A stretch of DNA of 42,768 bases from an uncultured Eubacteriales bacterium (GTDB lineage: Bacteria > Bacillota > Clostridia > Oscillospirales > CAG-272). Position numbers and translations under genes: made by a program. Shown in pieces: positions 34,116 to 42,617 of the stretch (the stretch's first letter is position 1; the number at the start of each line of letters is the position of its first letter). The notes beneath the pieces are model-generated. The model was not told where the DNA came from and made no database searches. It saw only the letters and a list, made by a program, of their open reading frames with translations. The stretch spans positions 1-42,768 of the forward strand of contig CAJLCI010000023.1 in the NCBI GenBank assembly GCA_905205065.1, given 5' to 3'.

Positions 34116-35069
34116 ATGAGTAGTATTGCACCTGCGGCAGAGCTTTGCGGCAGCGCCGCACTAAAAAAGCTTTTGTCGGTAACGGACGAGAGAAGAAAAG
34201 AGTCAGACAACAATAGAACTGCATCGGTTAGTGATTCCTTGGACAGCGGAAAGATATTCCGTATATCTGCCGACCGTATAATACCTAATCATGCGCAGCC
34301 TCGTAAGTTGTTTGATGAGGACGCGATTCTGCGTCTTGCAGACAGTATTAGGAGATATGGACTTCTTCAGCCTCTTTCTGTCAGAAGGCTTTGTTTCCGC
34401 GACGGCGAGCGCGGAAGTTATGAAATAGTTGCAGGGGAACGAAGATTTCGTGCAGCAACGCTTATAGGCATGGAGTACATACCGTGTATAATAATTTCAG
34501 CGGACGACCGTACCGCGGCGGAACTTGCGCTGATAGAAAATATACAGCGTGAGGGCCTGTCAATGTTCGAGCAAGCTGGCGCAATAGCGGCGCTGATCGA
34601 TATTTACAGTCTTACGCAGGAGCAGATAGCCGCTCATCTTTCAGCGAGTCAGTCATATGTTGCAAATAAGCTCCGGCTTTTAAAGCTTTCCGAACAAGAA
34701 CGCGAACTGATAACCGAGGGAAGGCTGACCGAAAGACACGCGCGCGCGTGCCTGAAAATTAAGGATGAAGATATGCGCATTTCTGTTATTGAACATGTGA
34801 TTGCGCATGGATTAAATGTTTCGGCAACAGAAGAATATATCGACCGGAAGCTATGTATGCTGTCGGAAAAACGCGTGCCCCAGAACGCACGAAAACGCAA
34901 GCTTATTTTAAAGGATATGAGACTTTTTTATAATTCCATCGACAAGGCGATCGATATAGTTAAGCAGAGCGGAGCAAAGGTGTTTTCTGAGCGTCATATT
35001 GCGGACGAGTACGGAAGCGTCGAGCTTGTGATAAAAATATCCCCTCCGGATGACAGATGTGAGCTTTAA
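34116..35069 (+). CDS. ParB/Noc-family DNA-binding CTPase (Noc-like paralogue)
   Basis: A 317-residue ParB-superfamily protein. After a ~50-residue variable N-terminus come the CTP-binding core motifs ISADRIIPNHAQPRKLFDED, GERRFRAA (about 107-114) and ENIQRE (141-146), then a helix-turn-helix domain (LTQEQIAAHLSASQSYVANK) and a C-terminal dimerisation region. Position directly after mnmG-rsmG and before parA-parB matches the noc locus of Firmicutes, where Noc blocks division over the nucleoid. The classic Noc amphipathic membrane helix at the extreme N-terminus is not obvious here, so it may be a second ParB rather than a true Noc. GGGGGAG is the binding site. Confidence 0.82.
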   Translation: MSSIAPAAELCGSAALKKLLSVTDERRKESDNNRTASVSDSLDSGKIFRISADRIIPNHAQPRKLFDEDAILRLADSIRRYGLLQPLSVRRLCFRDGERGSYEIVAGERRFRAATLIGMEYIPCIIISADDRTAAELALIENIQREGLSMFEQAGAIAALIDIYSLTQEQIAAHLSASQSYVANKLRLLKLSEQERELITEGRLTERHARACLKIKDEDMRISVIEHVIAHGLNVSATEEYIDRKLCMLSEKRVPQNARKRKLILKDMRLFYNSIDKAIDIVKQSGAKVFSERHIADEYGSVELVIKISPPDDRCEL

Positions 35070-35369
35070 ATACAATCCTATTTTAGCTGCATTTTAAAAT
35101 TGCTTTTGACCGAATAGGTATCCGGAATAAAATTCAGGTGTGTATTTCCTGTTTTCTGCAGGTGATTCTGATTTTACGGAATATATCTAACGAAATATAT
35201 TTATATGTTAGTTGTTGACAACCAATCTTAAAATTGTTATAATAAAAAATGAATGCTTGTATTTGCTTTTAAATATCTTTCATGTTCTTTACGGACATGC
35301 CGTTTTGTTCATATTCTGAATGCAGACGGAAAATTATCCCGGTATTACATATAGAAAGAGGAATTGATT
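35070..35369. other. Intergenic region before parA
   Basis: About 300 bp holding the strong parA promoter (35215-35243). A dyad GTTGT/ACAAC overlaps the -35 (35211-35222) and another, CATGT/ACATG, lies in the leader near 35281-35299. No parS-like sequence was seen. Confidence 0.45.
35215..35243 (+). promoter_or_regulatory. Consensus extended sigma-A promoter of parA
   Basis: TTGACA (35215-35220), 17 bp, TATAAT (35238-35243) with an upstream TG extension (TGTTATAAT). All elements are perfect. It gives a leader of about 120 nt. Confidence 0.92.
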
Positions 35370-36131
35370 TTGGCAAAAATAATCGCCCTTGCTAACCAAA
35401 AAGGCGGCGTAGGCAAGACTACCTCCGCAGTCAATCTTTCGGCTTCGATTGGTTCACTGGGGAAAAAAGTATTGCTTGTTGACTCGGATCCACAGGGAAA
35501 TGCCTCCAGCGGAGTCGGTATTAATAAAAAAAATATGAAGCTTTCTACATATGATGTTCTTATTAACCGTGCAGGAGCTGATAGTGTCATTACTCCTACG
35601 GTTTATGAAAATCTTTCAATAATGCCGGCAAACATCTCTCTTGCCGGAGCCGAGTTTGAGCTTGTAACCGCTGAGGACAGGGCATTTCGTCTCAAAACAG
35701 GGCTTTCTCCTATAGGTGATATGTTTGATTATATACTTATAGACTGTCCGCCGTCTCTTGGAATTCTTACGATGAATGCCCTTGCGGCAAGCGACGGAGT
35801 AGTAATTCCGATGCAGTGTGAGTATTACGCTCTTGAAGGTTTAACACAGCTGATGGTTACAATAAAACAGGTGAAAAGACTGTATAACCGAGGGCTTGAT
35901 ATTACGGGAATTCTCGTTACAATGTATAACGGCAGGCTTAATCTTTCCCTGCAGGTAATGGACGAGCTTAAAAAGTATTATGCAGGCAAGCTTTTTTCTA
36001 CAACAATTATGCGCAATGTCCGTCTTTCCGAGGCACCGGGCTTTGGAATGCCGGTGATGTACTTTGATAAATATTCTAAGGGATGTCAGGCTTATCTGGA
36101 CGTTGCGGAAGAATTGATAACAAGGATTTAA
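35370..36131 (+). CDS. parA: ParA/Soj chromosome partitioning ATPase
   Basis: A 253-residue ParA ATPase that, with ParB, drives origin segregation and regulates replication initiation. The deviant Walker A KGGVGKTT with its signature lysine is at residues ~11-18, then VDSDPQGNASSG (Walker A', switch I) and YILIDCPPSLGILTMNAL (Walker B). The start is the TTG at 35370 (reading MAKIIALANQ), which has AGAGGA 7 nt upstream and matches the family N-terminus; an in-frame TTG two codons earlier lies too close to that site. It is followed after 162 bp by parB. Confidence 0.95.
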   Translation: MAKIIALANQKGGVGKTTSAVNLSASIGSLGKKVLLVDSDPQGNASSGVGINKKNMKLSTYDVLINRAGADSVITPTVYENLSIMPANISLAGAEFELVTAEDRAFRLKTGLSPIGDMFDYILIDCPPSLGILTMNALAASDGVVIPMQCEYYALEGLTQLMVTIKQVKRLYNRGLDITGILVTMYNGRLNLSLQVMDELKKYYAGKLFSTTIMRNVRLSEAPGFGMPVMYFDKYSKGCQAYLDVAEELITRI

Positions 36132-36293
36132 ATTGAATCATGAGTTTGAGGCAGATTCTAATCATGTCTGTGCAGTTTGAGAGTTTACCGAACTTATGAT
36201 AATTAATCAGGGATTGGAGGATGCGGAATTTTTTATATTTTTCGTATGCCGAAGCTATAAACGGCGGAAAAATGTAGAAAGGCGCTGACAACA

Positions 36294-37229
36294 ATGGCGA
36301 AAAACAGGAATTCAGGTCTTGGACGCGGACTTGACGCAATTTTTCTTGATAATGCCGGTGAAGAGCCGAAAAGCGGAGTCACAATGCTTAGAGTATCGGA
36401 AATAGAGCCGCGTCCAGATCAACCGAGAAAAAATTTCGAGTCTGAGGCGATTGCTTCGCTGGCCGATTCTATTGCGGAAAACGGAGTCCTTCAGCCGCTT
36501 CTTGTACGCTCAGGAGAGGACGGTTTCTATCAGATAATTGCCGGTGAAAGACGCTGGAGAGCCTCTAAAATGGCAGGTCTTACTGAGGTTCCGGTTATTA
36601 TAACAGAAGCGGACGATAAAAAGGCTTTCGAGCTTGCGCTGATAGAAAATATTCAGCGCGAAAATCTAAATGCTATTGAGGAAGCTGCGGCGATCAGAGA
36701 TCTTATGACTGAATACGGTCTTACACAGGAGGAGGTTTCTGTCAGAATTTCAAGGAGCAGAAGCGCGGTCTCAAATGCGATAAGACTGCTTGAGCTTCCC
36801 GATTCTGTTATGAAAATGGTGGCGGACGGACAGCTTAGTTCGGGACACGCGCGTGCCCTTTTGGGATTAAAAAACAGAGATGATGTCGTATCCGCGGCTG
36901 AGACGGTTATAGCGCGCGAAATGTCTGTGCGTTCAACCGAAGAGTATGTTCGCAATGTGAACAGAAATGCCCAACATGGTGATCGCCGCGGCGATGAAAA
37001 TGAAACTGATAATTCTGTACTTCCGCAAGTCAGGTATATGAAGTATCTTGAAAATAAAATTTGCGAGTCATTTGGATATGGTGTTAAAATTATAAATACT
37101 CCCAAAAAGAAGAAAATTGAGATCGAATACACTGACAATGACGATTTTGAAAAAATAATAAAAAAAATGTGCGGAGAATATTTTTTTGATGAGGTTGAAA
37201 AAACACCTGAGCAATCGGGAAATGTATGA
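36294..37229 (+). CDS. parB: Chromosome partitioning protein ParB (Spo0J)
   Basis: A 311-residue ParB, the CTP-dependent sliding clamp that loads at parS and stimulates ParA. The N-terminal NSGLGRGLDAIF is the typical ParA-interacting peptide with the conserved arginine, followed by EIEPRPDQPRKNF, GERRWRA (CTP-binding) and ENIQREN, a helix-turn-helix (LTQEEVSVRISRSRSAVSNA) and a C-terminal dimer domain. Start supported by GAAAGGCG upstream. It lies downstream of parA as in the standard soj-spo0J order and 34 bp before serS. Confidence 0.96.
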   Translation: MAKNRNSGLGRGLDAIFLDNAGEEPKSGVTMLRVSEIEPRPDQPRKNFESEAIASLADSIAENGVLQPLLVRSGEDGFYQIIAGERRWRASKMAGLTEVPVIITEADDKKAFELALIENIQRENLNAIEEAAAIRDLMTEYGLTQEEVSVRISRSRSAVSNAIRLLELPDSVMKMVADGQLSSGHARALLGLKNRDDVVSAAETVIAREMSVRSTEEYVRNVNRNAQHGDRRGDENETDNSVLPQVRYMKYLENKICESFGYGVKIINTPKKKKIEIEYTDNDDFEKIIKKMCGEYFFDEVEKTPEQSGNV

Positions 37230-37263
37230 CAATTCCGCAGACTGAGAAAGGAAAGTGCAGAAG

Positions 37264-38535
37264 ATGCTCGATATTAAGTTGATTAAAGAAAAACCGGAAT
37301 ATGTAAAACAGCGGCTGATTACCCGCAATGCGGATTACAGTTCGGAAATCGACCGTATTATTGAAGCGGATGTTCAGCGCCGTTCTCTTATAACGGATAC
37401 CGAACAGCTTCGCGCCAAACAGAATTCCGTTTCAAAAGAGATTCCCAAGCTTAAAAAAGAAGGAAAGGATACCTCGGAGATTTTCGAGGAAATGAGAAAG
37501 CTTTCCGATAAAGTAAAAGCTGACACAGATAAAATTGACGATCTTGATTCGGAGATTGAATCTCTTTTGCTTTCAATTCCGAATCTTCCGGACGAAAGTG
37601 TTCCGATTGGTCCCGATGACAGCGCAAACGTAGAGATCAGAAGATGGGGTGAGCCCCGGAGCTTTAGTTTCAATCCTCAGCCGCATTGGGATGTCGGCGC
37701 CAAACTTGGAATTTTAGATCCGGAATCTGCCACTAAAGTAACGGGAACAAGATTCCATTTTTACCGAGGCTTTGGCTCAAAACTTGAAAGAGCGGTTGTC
37801 AATTTTTATCTTGATACTCATTCCGAAAACGGGTATACGGAAATATTTCCGCCGTTTATGGTTAACCGGGATTCAATGCGCGGTACAGGGCAGCTTCCGA
37901 AATTTGAAGAGGATGCTTTTAAGGTTGCGGGAACCGATTATTTTCTGATTCCCACGGCAGAGGTTCCGGTGACAAATATGCATAAAAATACAATTCTGAG
38001 TTCTGAGGAGCTTCCGATAAAATACTGTGCATATTCCGCATGTTTCCGCGCAGAGGCGGGAAGTGCGGGAAGAGATACGAGAGGACTTATACGTCAGCAC
38101 CAGTTCAATAAGGTAGAGCTTGTAAAGTTTACCGATCCGGAAAAATCCTGGGAGGAGCTTGATGCCCTTGTAGAGGACGCGCAGAGGGTTCTTAAGGGCT
38201 TGGGACTTGCTCACAGAGTCGTATGTCTGTCAACAGGCGATATGGGATTTTCTTCTGCCAAGACATATGATATTGAAGTTTGGATGCCGTCGTATAATCG
38301 TTATGTAGAGATCAGCTCATGTTCGAACTTTATAGATTATCAGGCAAGGCGTGCAAATATAAAATTTAAGCGCAGCTCAGGCGACAAAGCGCAGTATGTA
38401 CATACTTTGAACGGATCAGGGGTTGCAGTCGGAAGAACTGTAGCGGCAATTTTAGAAAATTATCAGAACGAAGACGGTACGGTCACAGTTCCTGAAGCGC
38501 TTCGCAAATATACAGGATTTGATCTGATAAAGTAG
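37264..38535 (+). CDS. serS: Seryl-tRNA synthetase
   Basis: A 423-residue class II synthetase that charges tRNA-Ser. The N-terminal ~100 residues form the long antiparallel coiled-coil arm (ADVQRRSLITDTEQLRAKQN and following) that grips tRNA. Motif 2 is FRAEAGSAGRDTRG with LIRQHQFNKVELV, and motif 3 is GSGVAVGRTVAAILEN. ATG 37264 (MLDIKLIKE) matches the family start and has GAAAGGAAAG upstream; the GTG at 37255 is too close to it. It follows parB in the same direction, as in several Clostridia. Confidence 0.97.
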   Translation: MLDIKLIKEKPEYVKQRLITRNADYSSEIDRIIEADVQRRSLITDTEQLRAKQNSVSKEIPKLKKEGKDTSEIFEEMRKLSDKVKADTDKIDDLDSEIESLLLSIPNLPDESVPIGPDDSANVEIRRWGEPRSFSFNPQPHWDVGAKLGILDPESATKVTGTRFHFYRGFGSKLERAVVNFYLDTHSENGYTEIFPPFMVNRDSMRGTGQLPKFEEDAFKVAGTDYFLIPTAEVPVTNMHKNTILSSEELPIKYCAYSACFRAEAGSAGRDTRGLIRQHQFNKVELVKFTDPEKSWEELDALVEDAQRVLKGLGLAHRVVCLSTGDMGFSSAKTYDIEVWMPSYNRYVEISSCSNFIDYQARRANIKFKRSSGDKAQYVHTLNGSGVAVGRTVAAILENYQNEDGTVTVPEALRKYTGFDLIK

Positions 38536-38694
38536 TCTTTTATTTGCAGTTGTGAGACAAAATCAACTTTAGTTCAACTACGTGTTCTGATGTTTCGGAA
38601 AAAGAAGTGAAGTTTGAAAGATAGATATTCAATAAAACTTTTGATAAATCTTTCAAATGGAAAATTTCTGCTTTGACAGTCTGAGCGGCTGTCC

Positions 38695-38729
38695 TTTCGG
38701 CAATCCGAAACCACTGCAAAATTTGCAGT
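38695..38729. repeat. Two adjacent short dyads upstream of the 38755 gene
   Basis: TTTCGG-CAAT-CCGAAA (38695-38710) is a perfect 6-bp hairpin with a 4-nt loop. ACTGCAAA-A-TTTGCAGT (38713-38729) is a perfect 8-bp dyad around a single base. A TTGACA hexamer sits just upstream (38673-38678) without a matching -10. They could be an operator or a leader structure. Confidence 0.5.
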
Positions 38730-38754
38730 ATGTCATAAGGAAATGGTCATAACT

Positions 38755-39279
38755 ATGAACGGAATTATACGTACGCTGAATTCGCTTACTGATTCGACGC
38801 TTGGGATGTTGATCGTTTCTCTTGCATTCGGAGTGTTTTTGGCGCTTCTTTTTACATTATTTCAGCGTGGTGTCATTGGAGTTTTTATTCGCAGGTTAAT
38901 TCAGAGTAATTCATTTTCTCCGGATAATGCAAAAACGCTTGATGAGCTTGGTATTAAGAAAAATGTATTTGTATTTTCGGCATTGAAGCGTAGGAAAAGC
39001 TTGCTAAATTCTCTTACATTGTCGCGTGAAGAAGCGACTTTTACAGCGGAAGAGGCCGGTGCGGCAAAGGAGAAAAAACGGCGTGTAAAACGGGATATAA
39101 AGTCACTTCATTTTTATATTCCTGACAGCAGACGTAAAAAGGCGGAAGCGCTTTTTTGCGATAAAAGTTTAAACCCGATTTTGGTAGTACTGTCTTTTTT
39201 GCTTTTGCTTGCTGCCATGCTTCTTCTTATCAAGCTTATTCCGAATATAATTAATCTTGCTTCAGTAATGATAGGATGA
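38755..39279 (+). CDS. Small two-TM membrane protein, unknown function
   Basis: A 174-residue protein with a membrane segment near the N-terminus (about residues 16-38, GMLIVSLAFGVFLALLFTLF), a very basic central region of about 90 residues (ALKRRKSLL, KEKKRRVKRDIKSLHFYIPDSRRKKAEALF) and a second membrane segment at about 142-165 (PILVVLSFLLLLAAMLLLI). No known domain was recognised. An alternative ATG at 38743 would add four residues; it lies only 2 nt from AAGG, so 38755 is preferred. It is about 220 bp after serS and 113 bp before the MORN gene, in the same direction. Confidence 0.7.
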   Translation: MNGIIRTLNSLTDSTLGMLIVSLAFGVFLALLFTLFQRGVIGVFIRRLIQSNSFSPDNAKTLDELGIKKNVFVFSALKRRKSLLNSLTLSREEATFTAEEAGAAKEKKRRVKRDIKSLHFYIPDSRRKKAEALFCDKSLNPILVVLSFLLLLAAMLLLIKLIPNIINLASVMIG

Positions 39280-39391
39280 AAATGTACAAGGAATTACAAT
39301 CTTTGTCTATTGGCATAACGGCCAAAGTGATTTGCCTGTCTGTGATATAGTGCAGGCTGTAATATCAAATAAAGGAATGGTGATTGATAAA

Positions 39392-40297
39392 ATGAGTAAT
39401 ACCGATGCAAATATTTTTTCTGAAAAGGATGAGGGTGTTTCAAAAATAAGACGTAAGAAACCGCGCCGAAACAAGTTCGTTACTGTCAGCATTATAATTG
39501 CCGCAGCGGTATTATGTCTTGTAATAGTTTACATCATTCTTTATAAAAGCGGATTCAGACCTTATGTAAGAATCGAAACCGAAAGCGGAGAAAAAATTAA
39601 GTTCAGCGGAATGGTTGATGACAGCGGCAATCCTATAAAGGGCAGGCTTTTTTATTCCGACGGATCATCGGCGAACGTGAACAGCGAAACCGGAGAAATT
39701 GTGTATTCAAACGGAAATGTTTACAGCGGCACGCTTGTAAATCTTCAGAAAAACGGATCCGGCACGCTTACTTTTGAAAACGGCGATGTATATGAAGGCG
39801 AATTTTTGAACGACAAGATAAACGGTACCGGAATTTTAAGATACAGCAACGGCGATACATACGAAGGGCAGTTTGCAAACAACATGAGGGATGGCCAGGG
39901 AACATATACTTGGGCGGACGGATCTTCCTATGTTGGGGAATATAAAGAGAATCAGAAGCATGGGAACGGAACATATACTTGGACTGATGGTTCGAGCTAT
40001 ACCGGAGGATATGTTAATAACTTCAAGGAGGGAACCGGGGTATATACATATTCAAACGGCGACGTTTACAGCGGTGAGTTCGTACGGGGAGTTCGTACAG
40101 GCCAGGGAACTTATACATGGATAAACGGAGAAACTTATACCGGAGAATTTTCAGAAAATCAGCTCAATGGTTACGGAACATATACATGGCCAAGCGGACG
40201 GATTTTCACGGGATATTTTGAAAATGGTGTAATTGTAAATGTTTCGGATGCTGCCGCATCTGATTCCGCGGGAAATACAGACGGTACTACGCCTTAA
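39392..40297 (+). CDS. Membrane-anchored MORN-repeat protein
   Basis: A 301-residue protein. The N-terminal ~27 residues are basic (KIRRKKPRRNK), followed by one membrane segment at about 29-50 (VTVSIIIAAAVLCLVIVYIILY), so the rest is probably outside the cell. From about residue 105 come seven to eight MORN repeats of 23 residues with the pattern Y-x-G-x-F/Y-x-x-x-x-x-x-G-x-G-x-Y-x-W-x-x-G (for example SYVGEYKENQKHGNGTYTW). MORN repeats are structural modules. The C-terminus is Ala/Ser/Asp-rich. The start at 39392 (MSNTDANIF) is preceded by AAAGGAATGG; the upstream open frame has no support. It is closed off by a terminator. Confidence 0.85.
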   Translation: MSNTDANIFSEKDEGVSKIRRKKPRRNKFVTVSIIIAAAVLCLVIVYIILYKSGFRPYVRIETESGEKIKFSGMVDDSGNPIKGRLFYSDGSSANVNSETGEIVYSNGNVYSGTLVNLQKNGSGTLTFENGDVYEGEFLNDKINGTGILRYSNGDTYEGQFANNMRDGQGTYTWADGSSYVGEYKENQKHGNGTYTWTDGSSYTGGYVNNFKEGTGVYTYSNGDVYSGEFVRGVRTGQGTYTWINGETYTGEFSENQLNGYGTYTWPSGRIFTGYFENGVIVNVSDAAASDSAGNTDGTTP

Positions 40298-40320
40298 AAC
40301 AAATATAATATGAATTAAGT

Positions 40321-40352
40321 GCCGGATCGGAATGTTTTTCGGTCCGGCTTTT
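40321..40352 (+). terminator. Terminator after the MORN-repeat gene
   Basis: GCCGGATCGGAA (40321-40332) pairs with the segment ending CGGTCCGGC (40340-40348) through a 10-12 bp stem including two G-T pairs, followed by TTTT (40349-40352). Confidence 0.75.
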
Positions 40353-40454
40353 GGTAAATTGGCTTATATGCAAGGTCGGAGTGCATTTCGGTCTGCTCGG
40401 AACAGTTTGACCGTATTGATTATGCCAGGTGAAAGGAACGGTTGTAAACTAAAA

Positions 40455-41609
40455 ATGAATATTTTGCTTGTTACAATGTCTTTGGGGATAGGCGGCGTGG
40501 AAACTCACATAGCCGAGCTTGCAAAGGAGCTTATAAAACGCGGAAGTAATGTATGCATAGCCGCAAATGAAGGAATTTATTCCGAAACGCTTCGTGCGGC
40601 AGGCGCGGAAATCCTGATTCTTCCACTTGACAGCCGAAGTCCTAAGGCGATTGTGTCTTCGTACCGCGGACTTAAAAGGTATATTTTAAATAGAAAAAAG
40701 CAGGGTAGTCAGATAGATTTAATACATGCTCACGCACGGATTCCGTGTATGATATGCGGACGTCTTCATAAAAACTTCCATGGCGAATTTCACTATGTGA
40801 CAACAGCTCATGGTGTGTATTCTAAGCTGCCGGGGGAGAAATATATTACTGATTGGGGAGAGCGTTCTCTTGCTGTCAGCGATGACGTAAAAAAATATCT
40901 TGTTGACTGTTACGGAGTAAGCCCTAATAATATTGATATAACTGTCAATGGAATAAATACAGAATGCTTTGCTCCCGCCGGAAATGATGAACAGGTAGTT
41001 AAAATTACAGAAATACTCGGTTTTTCCTCATCTTGCAGGCACAGGGTAATGCATGTGAGCCGAATAGATTCAGCTTCATCAGATGCCGCATACCAGTTGA
41101 TTGAATCGATTCCTGAGCTTTATAAAAGGTATAGCGATATTGAGATTATAATAATAGGAGACGGAACTGAATATGAGGCTCTGAAAAAAAAAGCGGATGA
41201 AATGAATAATTTAATCGGTCGTAAGGTGGTTTTTCTTTTGGGCGCAAGGACCGATATTGCCCGGATTTTGTCTTGCGGAGATTGTTTTGTCGGGGTGTCA
41301 CGTGCTGCGCTTGAAGCTATGTCTTGCGGCTTGCCGGTTATTCTTGCCGGTGCACAGGGATTTTTCGGGATATTTGATGAGTCGGAAGAAAGCTTAAATA
41401 CCGCAATGAGAACAAATTTTTGCTTCAGAGATATGGAAGCATCCTCTTCAGACAAACTGACAAAGGCACTTATTGAAATCTTTGGATATGATAAGGACAA
41501 ACTTTTAGATATGGGAATGAATGGCAGAAATATAGTGACAAAATATTACTCGGTTTCAAAAATGGCCGATGATGCAGAAAAAATGTATTCTTCCGTTATG
41601 AAGAACTGA
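40455..41609 (+). CDS. Glycosyltransferase, GT4 family
   Basis: A 384-residue GT-B fold retaining glycosyltransferase. The N-terminal donor/acceptor domain opens MNILLVTMSLGIGGVETHI, the glycine-rich loop common to GT4 enzymes, with IHAHARIP and TTAHGVYS in the next strands. The C-terminal domain has HVSRID, IIIGDGTEY and an E-x7-E-like region with CFVGVSRAALEAMSCGLPVI. The sugar and acceptor are unknown; a cell-surface glycan or glycolipid is likely from the family. The start at 40455 is set by the conserved N-terminus; AAAGGA lies 16 nt upstream, which is long. The frame stays open back to the terminator, but that extension has no support. Confidence 0.88.
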   Translation: MNILLVTMSLGIGGVETHIAELAKELIKRGSNVCIAANEGIYSETLRAAGAEILILPLDSRSPKAIVSSYRGLKRYILNRKKQGSQIDLIHAHARIPCMICGRLHKNFHGEFHYVTTAHGVYSKLPGEKYITDWGERSLAVSDDVKKYLVDCYGVSPNNIDITVNGINTECFAPAGNDEQVVKITEILGFSSSCRHRVMHVSRIDSASSDAAYQLIESIPELYKRYSDIEIIIIGDGTEYEALKKKADEMNNLIGRKVVFLLGARTDIARILSCGDCFVGVSRAALEAMSCGLPVILAGAQGFFGIFDESEESLNTAMRTNFCFRDMEASSSDKLTKALIEIFGYDKDKLLDMGMNGRNIVTKYYSVSKMADDAEKMYSSVMKN

Positions 41610-42086
41610 AAAAGTAAAATGCCGTATTGACAATGAGGTTGGATTTCTTGCTGAGTTAAACGGTTTATTCTCTAACCGTACCGAGCAACATCCTCGACCT
41701 CTCATCGAGGGAACGGAAGAAAACTGAAAACTGTAATGCCTTACGACTGTGTCTTTAAAGAGAATGGACAGAGCAACTGGATGCTCTGCTCGATAAGAAT
41801 ACATCAGCATTAATTGGATGCCGGGCACAAATGAAATATGAATTTATAAAAAAAATGTACTGCATGAAATTAAAATCGGTGCAGTACGGTACATACCGAA
41901 ATCTAAGTTTATCTTCTACGCAGTTTCGCCTGAAAAGCTATCAAAACCCACAAGTGATACGTATCGGGCGTTGATTCGTGAGTTTAAGGAATGGTGGTGC
42001 AGGGAGAGGGAGAATGCAAAGCATCGTGTGAAGAGATGCAGAGAAAACTGATATTGCGTATTCCAGTTCGACCGTTACTGTTCAAA
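41610..42086. pseudogene. Decayed stretch with a start-less reading frame
   Basis: No intact gene. A frame from 41842 to 42051 (69 codons, no ATG or well-placed GTG/TTG) reads like real protein toward its end: FIFYAVSPEKLSKPTSD, then YRALIREFKEWWCRE and a basic tail ending KRCREN. This looks like the C-terminal remnant of a lost gene whose identity I cannot name. An inverted repeat CCTCGA/TCGAGG lies at about 41693-41711. The region between two unrelated genes may be a scar of a mobile element, but no transposase or terminal repeats are visible. Confidence 0.4.
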
Positions 42087-42617
42087 CTACAAGAGGTTTT
42101 CGCTTTCAATACCTGCTTCATTTTTCATTAAGTAGATGTGTTCTTCTTTTAACAGTCTCTTTATCTCTGCAATATCTTCTGCCTTGACATCGGGAATTTC
42201 AAGTGCGCTGGTTCCACAATGGTATTTCAAAGTGCCATCAGCCGATTCTCCAATATAAACATGTGATTTAGCATCTCCGGCACACCAATCACAATTATTA
42301 TATATACATCGAGATTCGTTAAAATTATCTTTGCTGACTGCTGTATTCACAATATCCTTAAATCTCTTAGAGTAATCTTGACAAGTGGAAAACCGCAGCA
42401 TAAATATCGGTCTTGGTTGTTTGCCCCTCGATATACCGATTTTTGCAATCTGTTTACTGTGTAAATCGTGCTTAAAAGAAATTCGCAAACCTTCTTTTTT
42501 AGGATTGTAGCCAAGCTTTGAAAGGTATACTATAAGCTCACGGTATATTGTTTGATCTTTGTTTTCAAGCTGTGATAAGTATGTCTCTATCAATTCTTGT
42601 TGTTTTTTTGTTTTCAT
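42087..42617 (-). CDS. Conserved cysteine-containing protein of unknown function
   Basis: A 176-residue soluble protein. The N-terminal half is helical and charged (KTKKQQELIETYLSQLENKD, then RELIVYLSKLGYNPKKEG), followed by a strand-rich stretch (LRISFKHDLHSKQIAKIGI, RPIFMLRFSTC). A cysteine cluster CIYNNCDWCAGDA (C-x4-C-x2-C) and a later YHCG are candidate metal ligands. The C-terminal helix reads EIKRLLKEEHIYLMKNEA. I recall similar unnamed proteins in Clostridia, but I cannot assign a function. The start at 42617 (MKTKKQQ) is preferred over 42653. On the minus strand TATAAT (42654-42659) is a possible -10. AT-rich codons suggest an accessory gene. Upstream sequence to the window end holds nothing else recognisable. 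Confidence 0.7.
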   Translation of the reverse strand: MKTKKQQELIETYLSQLENKDQTIYRELIVYLSKLGYNPKKEGLRISFKHDLHSKQIAKIGISRGKQPRPIFMLRFSTCQDYSKRFKDIVNTAVSKDNFNESRCIYNNCDWCAGDAKSHVYIGESADGTLKYHCGTSALEIPDVKAEDIAEIKRLLKEEHIYLMKNEAGIESENLL

